Source: Ectothiorhodospira haloalkaliphila ATCC 51935 (GTDB lineage Bacteria > Pseudomonadota > Gammaproteobacteria > Ectothiorhodospirales > Ectothiorhodospiraceae). From it: DNA of 64,000 bases. A program made the position numbers and the translations under genes. This document shows, piece after piece, positions 30,636-39,062 of the stretch (the first letter of the stretch is position 1; every line of letters starts with the position of its first letter). Under the pieces are notes generated by a model, which did not search any database, had not been told where the DNA came from, and saw only the letters and a program-made list of their open reading frames with translations. The DNA lies in contig NZ_KK214998.1 of NCBI RefSeq assembly GCF_000633935.1, positions 214,451 to 278,450 on the forward strand, in the 5' to 3' direction.

Positions 30636-30896
30636 TCAGTCTTCTCCGTCCGGGCCCGCTGGTTCGGGCATGTCGAGATCGATCTCGGTGCCATCCTCGG
30701 TGAGTCGGCGCACCTTCTGTTCTGCCTCGGTCAGGGCCTTCTGGCAGCGGCGGGTGAGCGCGATCCCGCGCTCGAATTCCTTCAGCGAGGCCTCCAGCGA
30801 CAGTTCCCCTTGTTCCATGCGGCCCACCAGGGCCTCCAGGGACTCCAGGTCCTTTTCAAACTCGGCCGGATTGTCGGGTGTGTCGCTTGTGGTCAT
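30636..30896 (-). CDS. xseB: Exodeoxyribonuclease VII small subunit
   Basis: An 86-aa acidic protein with the XseB pattern [43 protein letters not shown], a coiled-coil hairpin that assembles on XseA. The ATG at 30896 has AGAGG upstream. It abuts ispA, the usual neighbour. The large subunit gene xseA is not in the window. Confidence 0.93.
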   Translation of the reverse strand: MTTSDTPDNPAEFEKDLESLEALVGRMEQGELSLEASLKEFERGIALTRRCQKALTEAEQKVRRLTEDGTEIDLDMPEPAGPDGED

Positions 30897-30978
30897 TCTG
30901 TGCCTCTGGCTGGGGTGGAATGATACGCGAAGCAAAGGGTAGCACGAAGCGCTGTCGTGGTTGCTGCGGTGGCCGGTC

Positions 30979-32340
30979 TCAGATCACGTCCAGAACCTGG
31001 GAAAGGCGGCTGGCGGCAGTGACCTCCATGCCCTGGATGGGCTTGCGCGGCGCATTGCCGGCGGGCACCACGGCGCGGGTGAAGCCGTGCTTGGCCGCCT
31101 CCCGCAGGCGCTCCTCGCCATTGGGCACCGGGCGGATCTCGCCGGCCAGGCCCACCTCGCCGAAGCTCACCAGTTCATGGGGCAGGGGGCGGTCGCGGAA
31201 GCTGGACAGGGCCGAGAGCAGCATGGGCAGATCGGCGGCGGTTTCCGTGACCCGCACGCCACCCACCACATTGACGAAGACGTCCTGATCATAGAGGGCG
31301 AGGCCGCCGTGACGATGCAGCACCGCCAGGAGCATGGCAAGGCGGTTCTGTTCCAGGCCGACGGTCACCCGCCGGGGCTGGGGAGCGTGGCTCTCGGCCA
31401 CCAGGGCCTGCACCTCCACCATCAGTGGTCGCGTACCCTCGCGGGTCACCATGATCACGCTGCCGGGTACCGGTTCCTCGTGACGTGACAGGAAGATGGC
31501 CGAGGGGTTGCTTACCGGCTTGAGGCCGGTCTCCAGCATGGCGAAGACCCCCAGCTCGTTCACCGCGCCAAAACGGTTTTTCACCGCCCGGAGCACCCGG
31601 TAGCGGCCACCGGGATCCCCCTCGAAATAAAGCACCGTATCCACCATGTGCTCCAGTACGCGTGGGCCAGCGATCTGACCCTCCTTGGTCACGTGGCCGA
31701 CGATGAACACGGCGGTTCCGGTCTGCTTGGCATAGCGCACCAACACCGCCGCGCTCTCGCGCACCTGGGCCACCGAGCCCGGGGCCGATTGCAGTTGTTC
31801 GGAGTGGATCGTCTGGATCGAGTCCACCACCATGACCTGGGGCTTCTCCCGTTGGGCGTGTTCAATGATGCGCTCCACGCAGGTCTCGGTGAGCAGGCGC
31901 AGATCGTCGCAGGGCAGGCCCAGGCGGCGTCCGCGCAGGGAGACCTGTTCGGGGGATTCCTCGCCGGTTACATAGAGACTGGCCAGGTCGGGCAGGGTGG
32001 CCAGGGCCTGCAGGAGCAGGGTGGACTTGCCAATCCCCGGGTCACCGCCGATGAGCACCACCGAGCCCTGCACCAGTCCGCCGCCCAGGGCGCGGTCCAG
32101 TTCCGAGATGCCGGTGGTGTTGCGGGCGTCGCCCTCGGTGGTCACCTCGCCCAGGCGCTTCACCTGGGCCGGGCCGCCGGCATAGCCGGCGAAACGGCTG
32201 CCGGTGGCGGCAATGGGTGCCGATCGGGACGCGACTTCCTCCAGCGTGTTCCAGGCGCCGCAGTCGGGGCACTGGCCAGCCCATTTGGGGGACAGGGCTC
32301 CACAGGCGGTGCATTGATGCTGTACGCGGGGCTTGGCCAT
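30979..32340 (-). CDS. radA: DNA repair protein RadA
   Basis: A 453-aa RecA-like branch-migration protein. It has an N-terminal zinc finger ([19 protein letters not shown], near 10-28), Walker [14 protein letters not shown] (near 97), Walker [10 protein letters not shown], the RadA-specific [16 protein letters not shown] (near 255), and a C-terminal Lon-protease-like domain ([31 protein letters not shown]). The ATG at 32340 is chosen as the start of the conserved N-terminus. It follows the CorB-like gene with about 30 nt between them. Confidence 0.97.
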   Translation of the reverse strand: MAKPRVQHQCTACGALSPKWAGQCPDCGAWNTLEEVASRSAPIAATGSRFAGYAGGPAQVKRLGEVTTEGDARNTTGISELDRALGGGLVQGSVVLIGGDPGIGKSTLLLQALATLPDLASLYVTGEESPEQVSLRGRRLGLPCDDLRLLTETCVERIIEHAQREKPQVMVVDSIQTIHSEQLQSAPGSVAQVRESAAVLVRYAKQTGTAVFIVGHVTKEGQIAGPRVLEHMVDTVLYFEGDPGGRYRVLRAVKNRFGAVNELGVFAMLETGLKPVSNPSAIFLSRHEEPVPGSVIMVTREGTRPLMVEVQALVAESHAPQPRRVTVGLEQNRLAMLLAVLHRHGGLALYDQDVFVNVVGGVRVTETAADLPMLLSALSSFRDRPLPHELVSFGEVGLAGEIRPVPNGEERLREAAKHGFTRAVVPAGNAPRKPIQGMEVTAASRLSQVLDVI

Positions 32341-32372
32341 GATCCTGGTTCCGTGTGTCGCCGTGGGCGGAA

Positions 32373-33665
32373 TCAAGGACTGGTGCTGTCCTGGCCCCCG
32401 TCCCTGGTGGGCAGGCGCGGGCTGACGCGCACGGTCTTGATGGCGTTGCTTTTCACGTGGACGATTTCGATGGGATAGCGGTCGATGAGTACGCTGGTAT
32501 TGGCATCGGGGATCGTCTCCAGATACTCCAGCAACATGCCGTTCAGGGTGCGTGGGCCGTCCACCGGGAACCGGGACCCGAGGATGCGGTTGAGCTCCCG
32601 CAGGTGGATGGTGGCATCCACCAGATAGCTGCCATCCTCCTGAGGGAGTACTTCGGGCGAGACCGCGGACGGGTCTGTGGTGAACTCGCCCACCACCTCC
32701 TCCAGCAGGTCTTCCAGGGTGACCAGGCCCTCGATGTCGCCGTACTCATCCACCACCAGGCCGATGCGTCGCTGCTCGCGCTGAAAGTTGAGTAGCTGGC
32801 GATTGAGATTGGTGCCCTGGGGGATGAAATAGGGCTCGCGCAGGCTGGCGCGCAGCTGGGCTGCCGAGAATTCATGCCGGTACACCATGGGCAACACTCG
32901 CCGCAGGTGTATGAAACCCAGCATGTTGTCCACATTGCCCTTGAAAACCGGCAGACGGGTGTACTGGCTGTGGATGATCTGGTCCTCGATCTCTTCCCAG
33001 TCATCCTCCAGATCGATCCCCACGATCTCGTTGCGCGGCACCATGATGTCTTCCACGGTGGCCTTTTCCAGGTCCAGCAGGTTCACCAGCATGCGCTGGT
33101 GGCGGGCCGGGATCAGGCTGCCGGCCTCGTTCACGGCCACCCGCAATTCCTCACTGGACAGTGCCTGATGGGCACGGTTCTCGGCACGCACACCCACGGC
33201 ACGCAATACGCCATTGGCCACGAGGTTGACGGTCCATACCAGCGGATAGGCCACTACCAGCAGGGGAGTGAATACATACGCGGCCGGGTAGGCCACGCGA
33301 TCCGAGTGCAGGGCGGCCAGCGTCTTGGGGGCCACCTCGGCAAACACCAGCAAAGTGAGGGTGAGCAGGCCCGTGGCTACAGCCACCCCCACGTCGCCAT
33401 ACACCCTGAAGCCGATATAGGTGGCCAGCTGGGTAATCAGGATGTTGACGAAGTTATTGCCTAGCAGGATCAGGCCGATGAGTCGATCCGGCTTGTCCAG
33501 CAGTTTCTGGGCGCGGCGTGCACCGCCATGGCCCGCCTGCGCCATGTGGCGCATGCGATAGCGGTTCAACGCCATCAAGGCGGTTTCCGACCCGGAGAAA
33601 AAGGCCGAACAGATGAACAGCACCACCAGCACGGCAGCCAGTGCGCCTAAGGGAATATTTTCCAA
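32373..33665 (-). CDS. CNNM/CBS/CorC-domain membrane protein (CorB/YfjD type)
   Basis: A 430-aa protein: an N-terminal CNNM/DUF21 domain with about four hydrophobic segments (residues 8-175, including SAFFSGSETALMALNRYRM and LLGNNFVNILITQLAT), two CBS repeats (about 200-320, DIMVPRNEIVGIDLEDDWEEI; VVDEYGDIEGLVTLEDLLEEVVGEF) and a C-terminal CorC/HlyC transporter-associated domain. Members are linked to magnesium/cobalt efflux or salt tolerance. The likely start is TTG at 33665. The neighbour ypjD and the divergent ffh reproduce the E. coli yfjD-ypjD//ffh arrangement. Confidence 0.9.
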   Translation of the reverse strand: MENIPLGALAAVLVVLFICSAFFSGSETALMALNRYRMRHMAQAGHGGARRAQKLLDKPDRLIGLILLGNNFVNILITQLATYIGFRVYGDVGVAVATGLLTLTLLVFAEVAPKTLAALHSDRVAYPAAYVFTPLLVVAYPLVWTVNLVANGVLRAVGVRAENRAHQALSSEELRVAVNEAGSLIPARHQRMLVNLLDLEKATVEDIMVPRNEIVGIDLEDDWEEIEDQIIHSQYTRLPVFKGNVDNMLGFIHLRRVLPMVYRHEFSAAQLRASLREPYFIPQGTNLNRQLLNFQREQRRIGLVVDEYGDIEGLVTLEDLLEEVVGEFTTDPSAVSPEVLPQEDGSYLVDATIHLRELNRILGSRFPVDGPRTLNGMLLEYLETIPDANTSVLIDRYPIEIVHVKSNAIKTVRVSPRLPTRDGGQDSTSP

Positions 33666-33782
33666 GGTCGCTTCAGCACCTCAGGGGGAGGTTTCGCACC
33701 ACCGGCATTACACGGAGACGCCGGCCGACCTGTCAAGGGCTGCCATTGTCCCCGTGTGCCTGGGCGAGGCGTGCGGGAGGGT

Positions 33783-34604
33783 TCAGGCGATGCCCAGCAT
33801 CACTTCCATGACGAGCTTGGTGCCCACGTAGGCCACCACGAGCCAGGCAAATCCCATGAGCGTCCAGCGCACGGCCTTGCGACCACGCCAGCCGAAGCGG
33901 AAGCGCCCGAATAGAAGGATGGCAAACACCACCCAGGCGATGAGGGCAAACACCACCTTGTGGGCCAGTTGCTGAGCGAGGATGTCTTCCAGCACGAACA
34001 GGCCCGTTCCCAGTGCCGCGGTGAGAAAGATGAAGCCCCAGCCGATGATGTGGAACAGCATGGAATCCATCATCGACAGCGGTGGCAGCGCCCGGATCAG
34101 CCCGCCGGGACGATGGTTGTGCAGGCTGTAGTTCTGTAGGGCCAGCAGACCCGCCTGGATGGCGGCGATGGTGAGCAGACTGAAGGCGATCATGGCCAGC
34201 AGCATGTGGGCGCGCAGCCCGGGGTCGGCCACCGTGGCGGTGGGTGCGCCGCCGGCCAGGGCCATCTCCAGCGCTACGGTCACCCCGGCAAATGGCAGCA
34301 GGATGATGCCCAGCACATGGATGGGGTGTCGCAGTGACCAGACAAACAGGAACACGGCGATGATCCAGGCCGTCATCGATACAACGCTGAAGACCCCGAT
34401 ACCGAAGCCGTTGGCTCCGAACATGAAGTGGTAGAGCACCAGGGCGTGCAGGACGATGGCGGCGCCCCACGCGGAGAACAGCAGGAGCCGGCCCTTGTCC
34501 GAGGGCGGCTCCCCGCCGGCAGCACGGCGCAGCCGCTGCATCAGCAGGGCTCCACTCATGAAGTAGAACACGGTGGCGAGTAATCCGAAGGCGGCTACGA
34601 GCAT
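33783..34604 (-). CDS. ypjD: YpjD/CcsA-like inner-membrane protein
   Basis: A 273-aa protein with about eight hydrophobic segments and the cytochrome c assembly (CcsA/ResC) family pattern, including SFSLLTIAAIQAGLLALQ, the PPLSMMDSMLFHIIGWGFIFLTAALGTG block and HKVVFALIAWVVFAILLFGR. The WAD-like haem motif of true CcsA/CcmC is not evident, so haem handling is uncertain. The ATG at 34604 leads straight into the first membrane segment. The position between the CorB-like gene and divergent ffh is conserved. Confidence 0.85.
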   Translation of the reverse strand: MLVAAFGLLATVFYFMSGALLMQRLRRAAGGEPPSDKGRLLLFSAWGAAIVLHALVLYHFMFGANGFGIGVFSVVSMTAWIIAVFLFVWSLRHPIHVLGIILLPFAGVTVALEMALAGGAPTATVADPGLRAHMLLAMIAFSLLTIAAIQAGLLALQNYSLHNHRPGGLIRALPPLSMMDSMLFHIIGWGFIFLTAALGTGLFVLEDILAQQLAHKVVFALIAWVVFAILLFGRFRFGWRGRKAVRWTLMGFAWLVVAYVGTKLVMEVMLGIA

Positions 34605-34772
34605 GCGGGGATTCCAAACCTTAAATTTCGACCGAGAATCATTGCACAAAATCGGAGTCCGGTGAAGGTGCATGCGTCTCGCAACCTCTCCTTGGCTTGG
34701 TCAGCGCCTTTGCAGCCATGCTACGATCATGGCCCATGGCGTTCAGTGCCGCGGACGGGAGATGCGCAGACC

Positions 34773-35540
34773 ATGGAGATCAAGGTGCTGGGATGCAGTG
34801 GCGGGATCGGCGCGGGTCGGCGCACATCGGCGCTGCTGGTGGATGATGACATCCTCATCGACTGCGGTACGGGGGTGGCGGATCTGTCCCTGGAAGCCAT
34901 GGCGCGCCTGCGCCACGTATTCATTACCCACACCCATCTGGATCACATCGCCTGCCTGCCGCTGTTGGTGGATACCCTGTTCAGCCGCCTGCAATCCAGG
35001 CCCCTGGTGATCCATACCCGCTCCGATTGCATGCGCATCATTCATCACCACATCTTCAATTGGCAGATCTGGCCCGATTTTTTCGAGCTGCCGGAGCGTG
35101 AGCGCCCTGTGGTCCGTTTCGAGGAGATGGATGCTGCCCGCCCCCTGGATATCGAGGGTCGGCGGGTGCACATGCTGCCAGCCACGCATACGGTGCCGGC
35201 GGTGGGTTACCGGGTGGAGGATGACCGTGGCGCTTTCGCCTTCACCGGTGATACCACCAGCAATGACGATTTATGGACCGCCCTGAATGATCACGCAGGC
35301 CTGGACTTGCTGATGGTGGAATGTGCGTTCCCCGAGTCGGAACGTGACCTGGGGCGTCGTGCCGGCCATTACTGCCCCAGTCTGCTGGCCCAGGACCTGG
35401 TCAAGCTGCGGCACCGGCCACGGGTGGGCATCAGTCATCTCAAGCCCGGTGCAGAGTCCGAGACCTTCGAGGATTTGCGGCGGCGACTGCCCGAGCGGGA
35501 TCTGGTGCGCCTCGGCAGCGGGGATGTATTCAAGATATAA
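34773..35540 (+). CDS. Metallo-beta-lactamase-fold hydrolase
   Basis: A 255-aa MBL-fold protein. The metal-binding motif is ITHTHLDHIAC (near 52-62), with further ligands in LPATHTVPAVGY, FAFTGDTTSND and the C-terminal ISHLKPGA. The spacing resembles the cAMP-phosphodiesterase class II / RNase-Z-like groups. The ATG at 34773 starts the conserved MEIKVLGCSGG; GGGAGA lies about 10 nt upstream. The substrate is unknown. It lies between ypjD (divergent) and ffh (35 nt downstream). Confidence 0.85.
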   Translation: MEIKVLGCSGGIGAGRRTSALLVDDDILIDCGTGVADLSLEAMARLRHVFITHTHLDHIACLPLLVDTLFSRLQSRPLVIHTRSDCMRIIHHHIFNWQIWPDFFELPERERPVVRFEEMDAARPLDIEGRRVHMLPATHTVPAVGYRVEDDRGAFAFTGDTTSNDDLWTALNDHAGLDLLMVECAFPESERDLGRRAGHYCPSLLAQDLVKLRHRPRVGISHLKPGAESETFEDLRRRLPERDLVRLGSGDVFKI

Positions 35541-35541
35541 T
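35536..35541 (+). promoter_or_regulatory. Possible -10 element for ffh
   Basis: A perfect TATAAT overlaps the stop codon of the metallo-hydrolase gene, 34 nt before the ffh ATG. No good -35 element lies 16-18 nt upstream, so it is only a candidate. Confidence 0.35.
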
Positions 35542-35574
35542 CCGCGCCTTTACTGACGTTCCAGGCAGGTTTCC

Positions 35575-36936
35575 ATGTTTGACAGCCTTTCAGATCGCCT
35601 TCAGGGCACTATCAAGCGCCTGCGCGGGCAGTCGCGACTGACCGAGGAAAACGTCCAGGAGACCATCCGGGAGGTGCGCAAGGCGCTCCTGGAGGCGGAC
35701 GTGGCGCTGCCGGTGGTGCGGGAGTTCATTGCCCGGGTCAAGGAGCGGGCGGTGGGCCAGGAGGTGCTGGCCAGCCTGACCCCGGGGCAGGCCCTGGTGA
35801 AGGTGGTCAACGACGAGTTGATTGCCGTCATGGGCGATGGCAACGATGAAATCAATCTGAATGTCCAGCCCCCGGCGGTCATCCTCATGGCCGGTCTGCA
35901 GGGGGCGGGCAAGACCACCACCGTAGGCAAGCTCTCCCGCTGGCTGGCAGAGCGCAAGGACAAGAAGGTGATGGTGGCCAGTTGTGACGTCTACCGGCCC
36001 GCCGCCATCCGCCAGCTGCAGACCGTGGCAGGCGAGGTGGGCGCCGATTTCTTCCCCAGCGACGCGGGGCAGGACCCGGTGGATATCGCCAAGGCCGCTC
36101 TGGAGCAGGCCCGCAAGCAGCACCGGGATGTACTCATCATTGACACCGCCGGCCGGCTGCACGTGGATGCCGAGATGATGGACGAGATCCGGCGTCTGCA
36201 TGAGGCTCTGGATCCTGCCGAGACCCTGTTCGTGGTGGACAGCATGACCGGTCAGGACGCTGCCAATACCGCCAAGGCCTTCAATGATGCCCTGCCGCTG
36301 ACGGGGGTGGTGCTCACCAAGGCTGATGGCGACGCCCGTGGCGGTGCTGCCCTGTCGGTGCGGCACATCACCGGCAAGCCCATCAAGTTCCTGGGCATGG
36401 GGGAGAAGACCACGGCCCTGGAGCCCTTCCACCCGGACCGGGTGGCCTCGCGCATCCTGGGTATGGGCGATGTGGTGAGCCTGGTGGAGGAGGCCACCCG
36501 CCAGGTGGATCAGGACAAGGCGGAAAAGCTGGCCCGCAAGATCAAGAAAGGCAAGAGCTTCGACCTGGAGGACCTGCGGGATCAGTTGGGGCAGATGTCC
36601 AAGATGGGGGGTGTGAATTCCCTCCTGGAGAAGCTGCCCGGCACCGGGGATCTGCCGGATGCCATCAAGAACAAGGCCCACGACAAGGACATGGGCCGCA
36701 TGGTGGCCATCATCAACTCCATGACCCCCAAGGAGCGTCGTCATCCCGAGATCATCAAGGGGCGACGCAAGCGGCGCATCGCCGCCGGTTCCGGCACGCA
36801 GGTGCAGGACGTGAACCGGCTGCTCAAGCAGCACATGCAGATGAGCAAGATGGTGAAACAGTTTTCCAAGGGCGGCATGAACAAGATGATGAAGTCCCTG
36901 AAGGGCCGCATGCCGGGCGGTCGCATGCCCTTTTGA
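35575..36936 (+). CDS. ffh: Signal recognition particle protein Ffh
   Basis: A 453-aa SRP54-type GTPase targeting nascent membrane proteins. The N domain covers about 1-85. The G domain has P-loop MAGLQGAGKTTTVGKL (near 104), DVYRPAAIRQL, DTAGRLHVD and TKADGDARGGAALS. The Met-rich M domain (about 300-453, including MQMSKMVKQFSKGGMNKMMKSL) binds 4.5S RNA and signal peptides. The length equals that of E. coli Ffh. It precedes the rpsP operon as in many gammaproteobacteria. The 4.5S RNA gene was not found. Confidence 0.98.
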   Translation: MFDSLSDRLQGTIKRLRGQSRLTEENVQETIREVRKALLEADVALPVVREFIARVKERAVGQEVLASLTPGQALVKVVNDELIAVMGDGNDEINLNVQPPAVILMAGLQGAGKTTTVGKLSRWLAERKDKKVMVASCDVYRPAAIRQLQTVAGEVGADFFPSDAGQDPVDIAKAALEQARKQHRDVLIIDTAGRLHVDAEMMDEIRRLHEALDPAETLFVVDSMTGQDAANTAKAFNDALPLTGVVLTKADGDARGGAALSVRHITGKPIKFLGMGEKTTALEPFHPDRVASRILGMGDVVSLVEEATRQVDQDKAEKLARKIKKGKSFDLEDLRDQLGQMSKMGGVNSLLEKLPGTGDLPDAIKNKAHDKDMGRMVAIINSMTPKERRHPEIIKGRRKRRIAAGSGTQVQDVNRLLKQHMQMSKMVKQFSKGGMNKMMKSLKGRMPGGRMPF

Positions 36937-36949
36937 TCCCGAGATGGCA

Positions 36950-36969
36950 GGGGGCGCCCTGGCGCCCCT
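36950..36969 (+). terminator. GC hairpin after ffh
   Basis: The arms GGGGCGC and GCGCCCC flank CCTG, 14-33 nt after the ffh stop and before the rpsP promoter. There is no T-run, so termination strength is uncertain. Confidence 0.5.
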
Positions 36970-36971
36970 AC

Positions 36972-36999
36972 TTGTGCCCGGGGGCGGCGTGTGTATAAT
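36972..36999 (+). promoter_or_regulatory. Sigma-70 promoter of rpsP-rimM-trmD-rplS
   Basis: A perfect TATAAT (36994-36999) follows TTGTGC (36972-36977) with a 16-nt spacer. The rpsP ATG is 60 nt downstream. Confidence 0.75.
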
Positions 37000-37058
37000 G
37001 CCGCGTTTCTCCGGGGAAACCCCCGCTCGGAATACCTGACAAGCAGGGCTAAGCGCAG

Positions 37059-37319
37059 ATGGTAACGATTCGACTTGCTCGCGGTGGCGCCAAGAAGGCG
37101 CCCTTCTACAAAATTGTGGTCACCGACTCCTGCAGTCGCCGTGATAGCGGCTACATTGAGCGCCTGGGTTACTTCAACCCGGTGGCGCGTGGCCAGGAAG
37201 TGCGTTTGCACATGGACAGCGAGCGCATGGAGCACTGGCTGTCCAAGGGTGCCCAGACCTCCGAACGCGTGGCCAAGCTGCTGAAGGAATTCCAGAAGCA
37301 GAACCAGGCTGCCGCCTAA
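37059..37319 (+). CDS. rpsP: 30S ribosomal protein bS16
   Basis: An 86-aa protein with the invariant N-terminus [20 protein letters not shown], then [21 protein letters not shown], as in S16. It is the first gene of the conserved rpsP-rimM-trmD-rplS operon, behind a clear promoter. Confidence 0.98.
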   Translation: MVTIRLARGGAKKAPFYKIVVTDSCSRRDSGYIERLGYFNPVARGQEVRLHMDSERMEHWLSKGAQTSERVAKLLKEFQKQNQAAA

Positions 37320-37338
37320 GGCAGCACGGGGCAGGCAC

Positions 37339-37842
37339 GTGGGCTCGGACCCGATTGTTGTTGGCCGGATCTCGGGCGTTCACGGCGTTCGTGGCTGGGT
37401 CAAGCTCTTCTCCGAGACCGACCCGCGTGATCGCATCCTGCAGTACGAGCCCCTGCTCATGGAGCGGAATGGGCAATGGCAGTCCGTCACTCTGGAAGAC
37501 GGACGCCCCCAGGGTAAGGGGGTGGTTGCCAAGTTTGCGGGCATGGACGATCGGGATGTGGCGGCGACCTATGTGGGTTGCCAGCTGGCCATCCGGCCGG
37601 AACAGCTCGAGCCGCTGCCCGAAGGCGAGTACTACTGGGCAGACCTGGTCGGCCTGGGAGTGGAGACAGTGGGTGGCATCTCCCTGGGTCGGGTGGAAAA
37701 CCTGATCCAGACCGGTGCCAATGACGTATTGGTGGTTCGTGGCGACCGGGAACGCCTGATTCCGTACTTGCGGGGGCAGGTGATCCATGAGATCGACCTG
37801 GACGCCGGCCGGATGCGAGTGGACTGGGATCCGGATTTCTAG
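37339..37842 (+). CDS. rimM: Ribosome maturation factor RimM
   Basis: A 167-aa assembly factor for the 30S head that binds S19. It has [21 protein letters not shown] at the N-terminus (RimM beta-barrel) and the PRC-barrel C-terminal part with [16 protein letters not shown] and an [16 protein letters not shown] segment. The start is GTG, preceded by a GGGGCAGG stretch. It lies 19 nt after rpsP and 8 nt before trmD. Confidence 0.96.
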   Translation: MGSDPIVVGRISGVHGVRGWVKLFSETDPRDRILQYEPLLMERNGQWQSVTLEDGRPQGKGVVAKFAGMDDRDVAATYVGCQLAIRPEQLEPLPEGEYYWADLVGLGVETVGGISLGRVENLIQTGANDVLVVRGDRERLIPYLRGQVIHEIDLDAGRMRVDWDPDF

Positions 37843-37850
37843 GATCCCCC

Positions 37851-38615
37851 ATGCGATTCGATGTCATCAGCGTGTTTCCCGAGTGGGTTGCTTCAGTGAC
37901 TCATTGCGGTGTGACCGGGCGGGCCCGGGAGCGGGGATTGCTGTCCCTGCAGTGCTGGGATCCAAGATGCTTCACCGAGGATCGCCATCGCACCGTGGAT
38001 GATCGCCCCTATGGCGGTGGTCCGGGGATGGTGATGAAGGTGGAGCCGCTGCGTCGCGCCATTCGCGCGGCTCGCGAGGCCGACCCACGGCCGGCCAGGG
38101 TGCTGTACATGAGCCCACAGGGGCGCCCCCTGGATCAGGCCGCCGTCCATGAGATGGCCAGCCGGTCCAGGCTGATCCTGCTGGCGGGTCGCTATGAAGG
38201 CATTGATGAGCGCCTTGTCCAGCTGGAAGTGGATGAGGAATGGTCCATCGGTGATTATGTGCTGTCCGGCGGCGAGCTGGCAGCCATGGTCCTGATGGAT
38301 GCCTGTGCCCGGTTGTTGCCGGGGGCCCTGGGAGGCGAGGATTCCGCCGCCCAGGACTCTTTTGCCACGGGCCTGCTGGACTGCCCGCACTACACCCGCC
38401 CGGAGGTGATCGACGGGCTGGAAGTGCCCCGGGTTCTGCGCAGCGGCGATCACGGACGGATCGAGCGTTGGCGTCGCAAGCAGGCCCTGGGGCGTACCTG
38501 GGAGCGCCGCCCGGACATACTGGCGCGGCAGGAATTGAGTCAGGCGGATCGCCGCCTGCTGGAAGAATATCAACGCGAGCATGCCGAGGGGCAGGCCGCG
38601 CCGAGCAGTGACTGA
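37851..38615 (+). CDS. trmD: tRNA (guanine-N1)-methyltransferase TrmD
   Basis: A 254-aa SPOUT-family enzyme methylating G37 of tRNAs. Motifs are [18 protein letters not shown] (near 50-68), [12 protein letters not shown], and the trefoil-knot SAM site [21 protein letters not shown] (near 130-150), followed by [22 protein letters not shown]. The length is typical. Confidence 0.98.
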   Translation: MRFDVISVFPEWVASVTHCGVTGRARERGLLSLQCWDPRCFTEDRHRTVDDRPYGGGPGMVMKVEPLRRAIRAAREADPRPARVLYMSPQGRPLDQAAVHEMASRSRLILLAGRYEGIDERLVQLEVDEEWSIGDYVLSGGELAAMVLMDACARLLPGALGGEDSAAQDSFATGLLDCPHYTRPEVIDGLEVPRVLRSGDHGRIERWRRKQALGRTWERRPDILARQELSQADRRLLEEYQREHAEGQAAPSSD

Positions 38616-38628
38616 CAGGGGTCAAACC

Positions 38629-38976
38629 ATGAGTAACATCATCCAGCAACTGGACGCCGAGCAGATGAACCGCAAGGTGCCCGACTTTACCCCTGGCGAC
38701 ACCGTGGTCGTCCAGGTGAAGGTGAAGGAAGGTAACCGCGAGCGTCTGCAGGCCTTTGAAGGCGTGTGCATCGCCAAGCGTAACCGCGGCATCAACTCCG
38801 CCTTTACCGTGCGCAAGGTATCCCACGGCGAAGGTGTGGAGCGTGTCTTCCAGACCTACAGCCCGTCGGTGGCGGAGATCCAGGTCAAGCGTCGCGGTAA
38901 GGTGCGTCGTGCCAAGCTGTACTACCTGCGTGGTCGCACCGGCAAGGCCGCTCGCATCAAGGAAGACGTCAAGTAA
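38629..38976 (+). CDS. rplS: 50S ribosomal protein bL19
   Basis: A 115-aa protein starting [20 protein letters not shown], with [25 protein letters not shown] and a basic C-terminus ([24 protein letters not shown]), as in L19. The start at 38629 is preferred, with AGGGG 8 nt upstream. It is the last gene of the operon, followed by a strong hairpin. Confidence 0.98.
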   Translation: MSNIIQQLDAEQMNRKVPDFTPGDTVVVQVKVKEGNRERLQAFEGVCIAKRNRGINSAFTVRKVSHGEGVERVFQTYSPSVAEIQVKRRGKVRRAKLYYLRGRTGKAARIKEDVK

Positions 38977-39013
38977 GTCCGGCCCTCCTGGGTTACATCC
39001 GCATGGCTCGTTC

Positions 39014-39041
39014 AAAGCGTCCCGGCTTGCCGGGACGCTTT
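39014..39041 (+). terminator. Terminator of the rpsP operon
   Basis: A perfect 12-bp stem, AAAGCGTCCCGG (39014-39025) with CCGGGACGCTTT (39030-39041), has a CTTG loop, ends in TTT and lies 38 nt after the rplS stop. The placement also argues that the next gene starts downstream of it. Confidence 0.85.
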
Positions 39042-39062
39042 GTCGTGCGTGTGGTGACGGCC

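Noticed and set aside
39003-39062. An earlier start for the secreted repeat protein
   Set aside because: The added residues are encoded by the rplS terminator hairpin and would bury the signal peptide.
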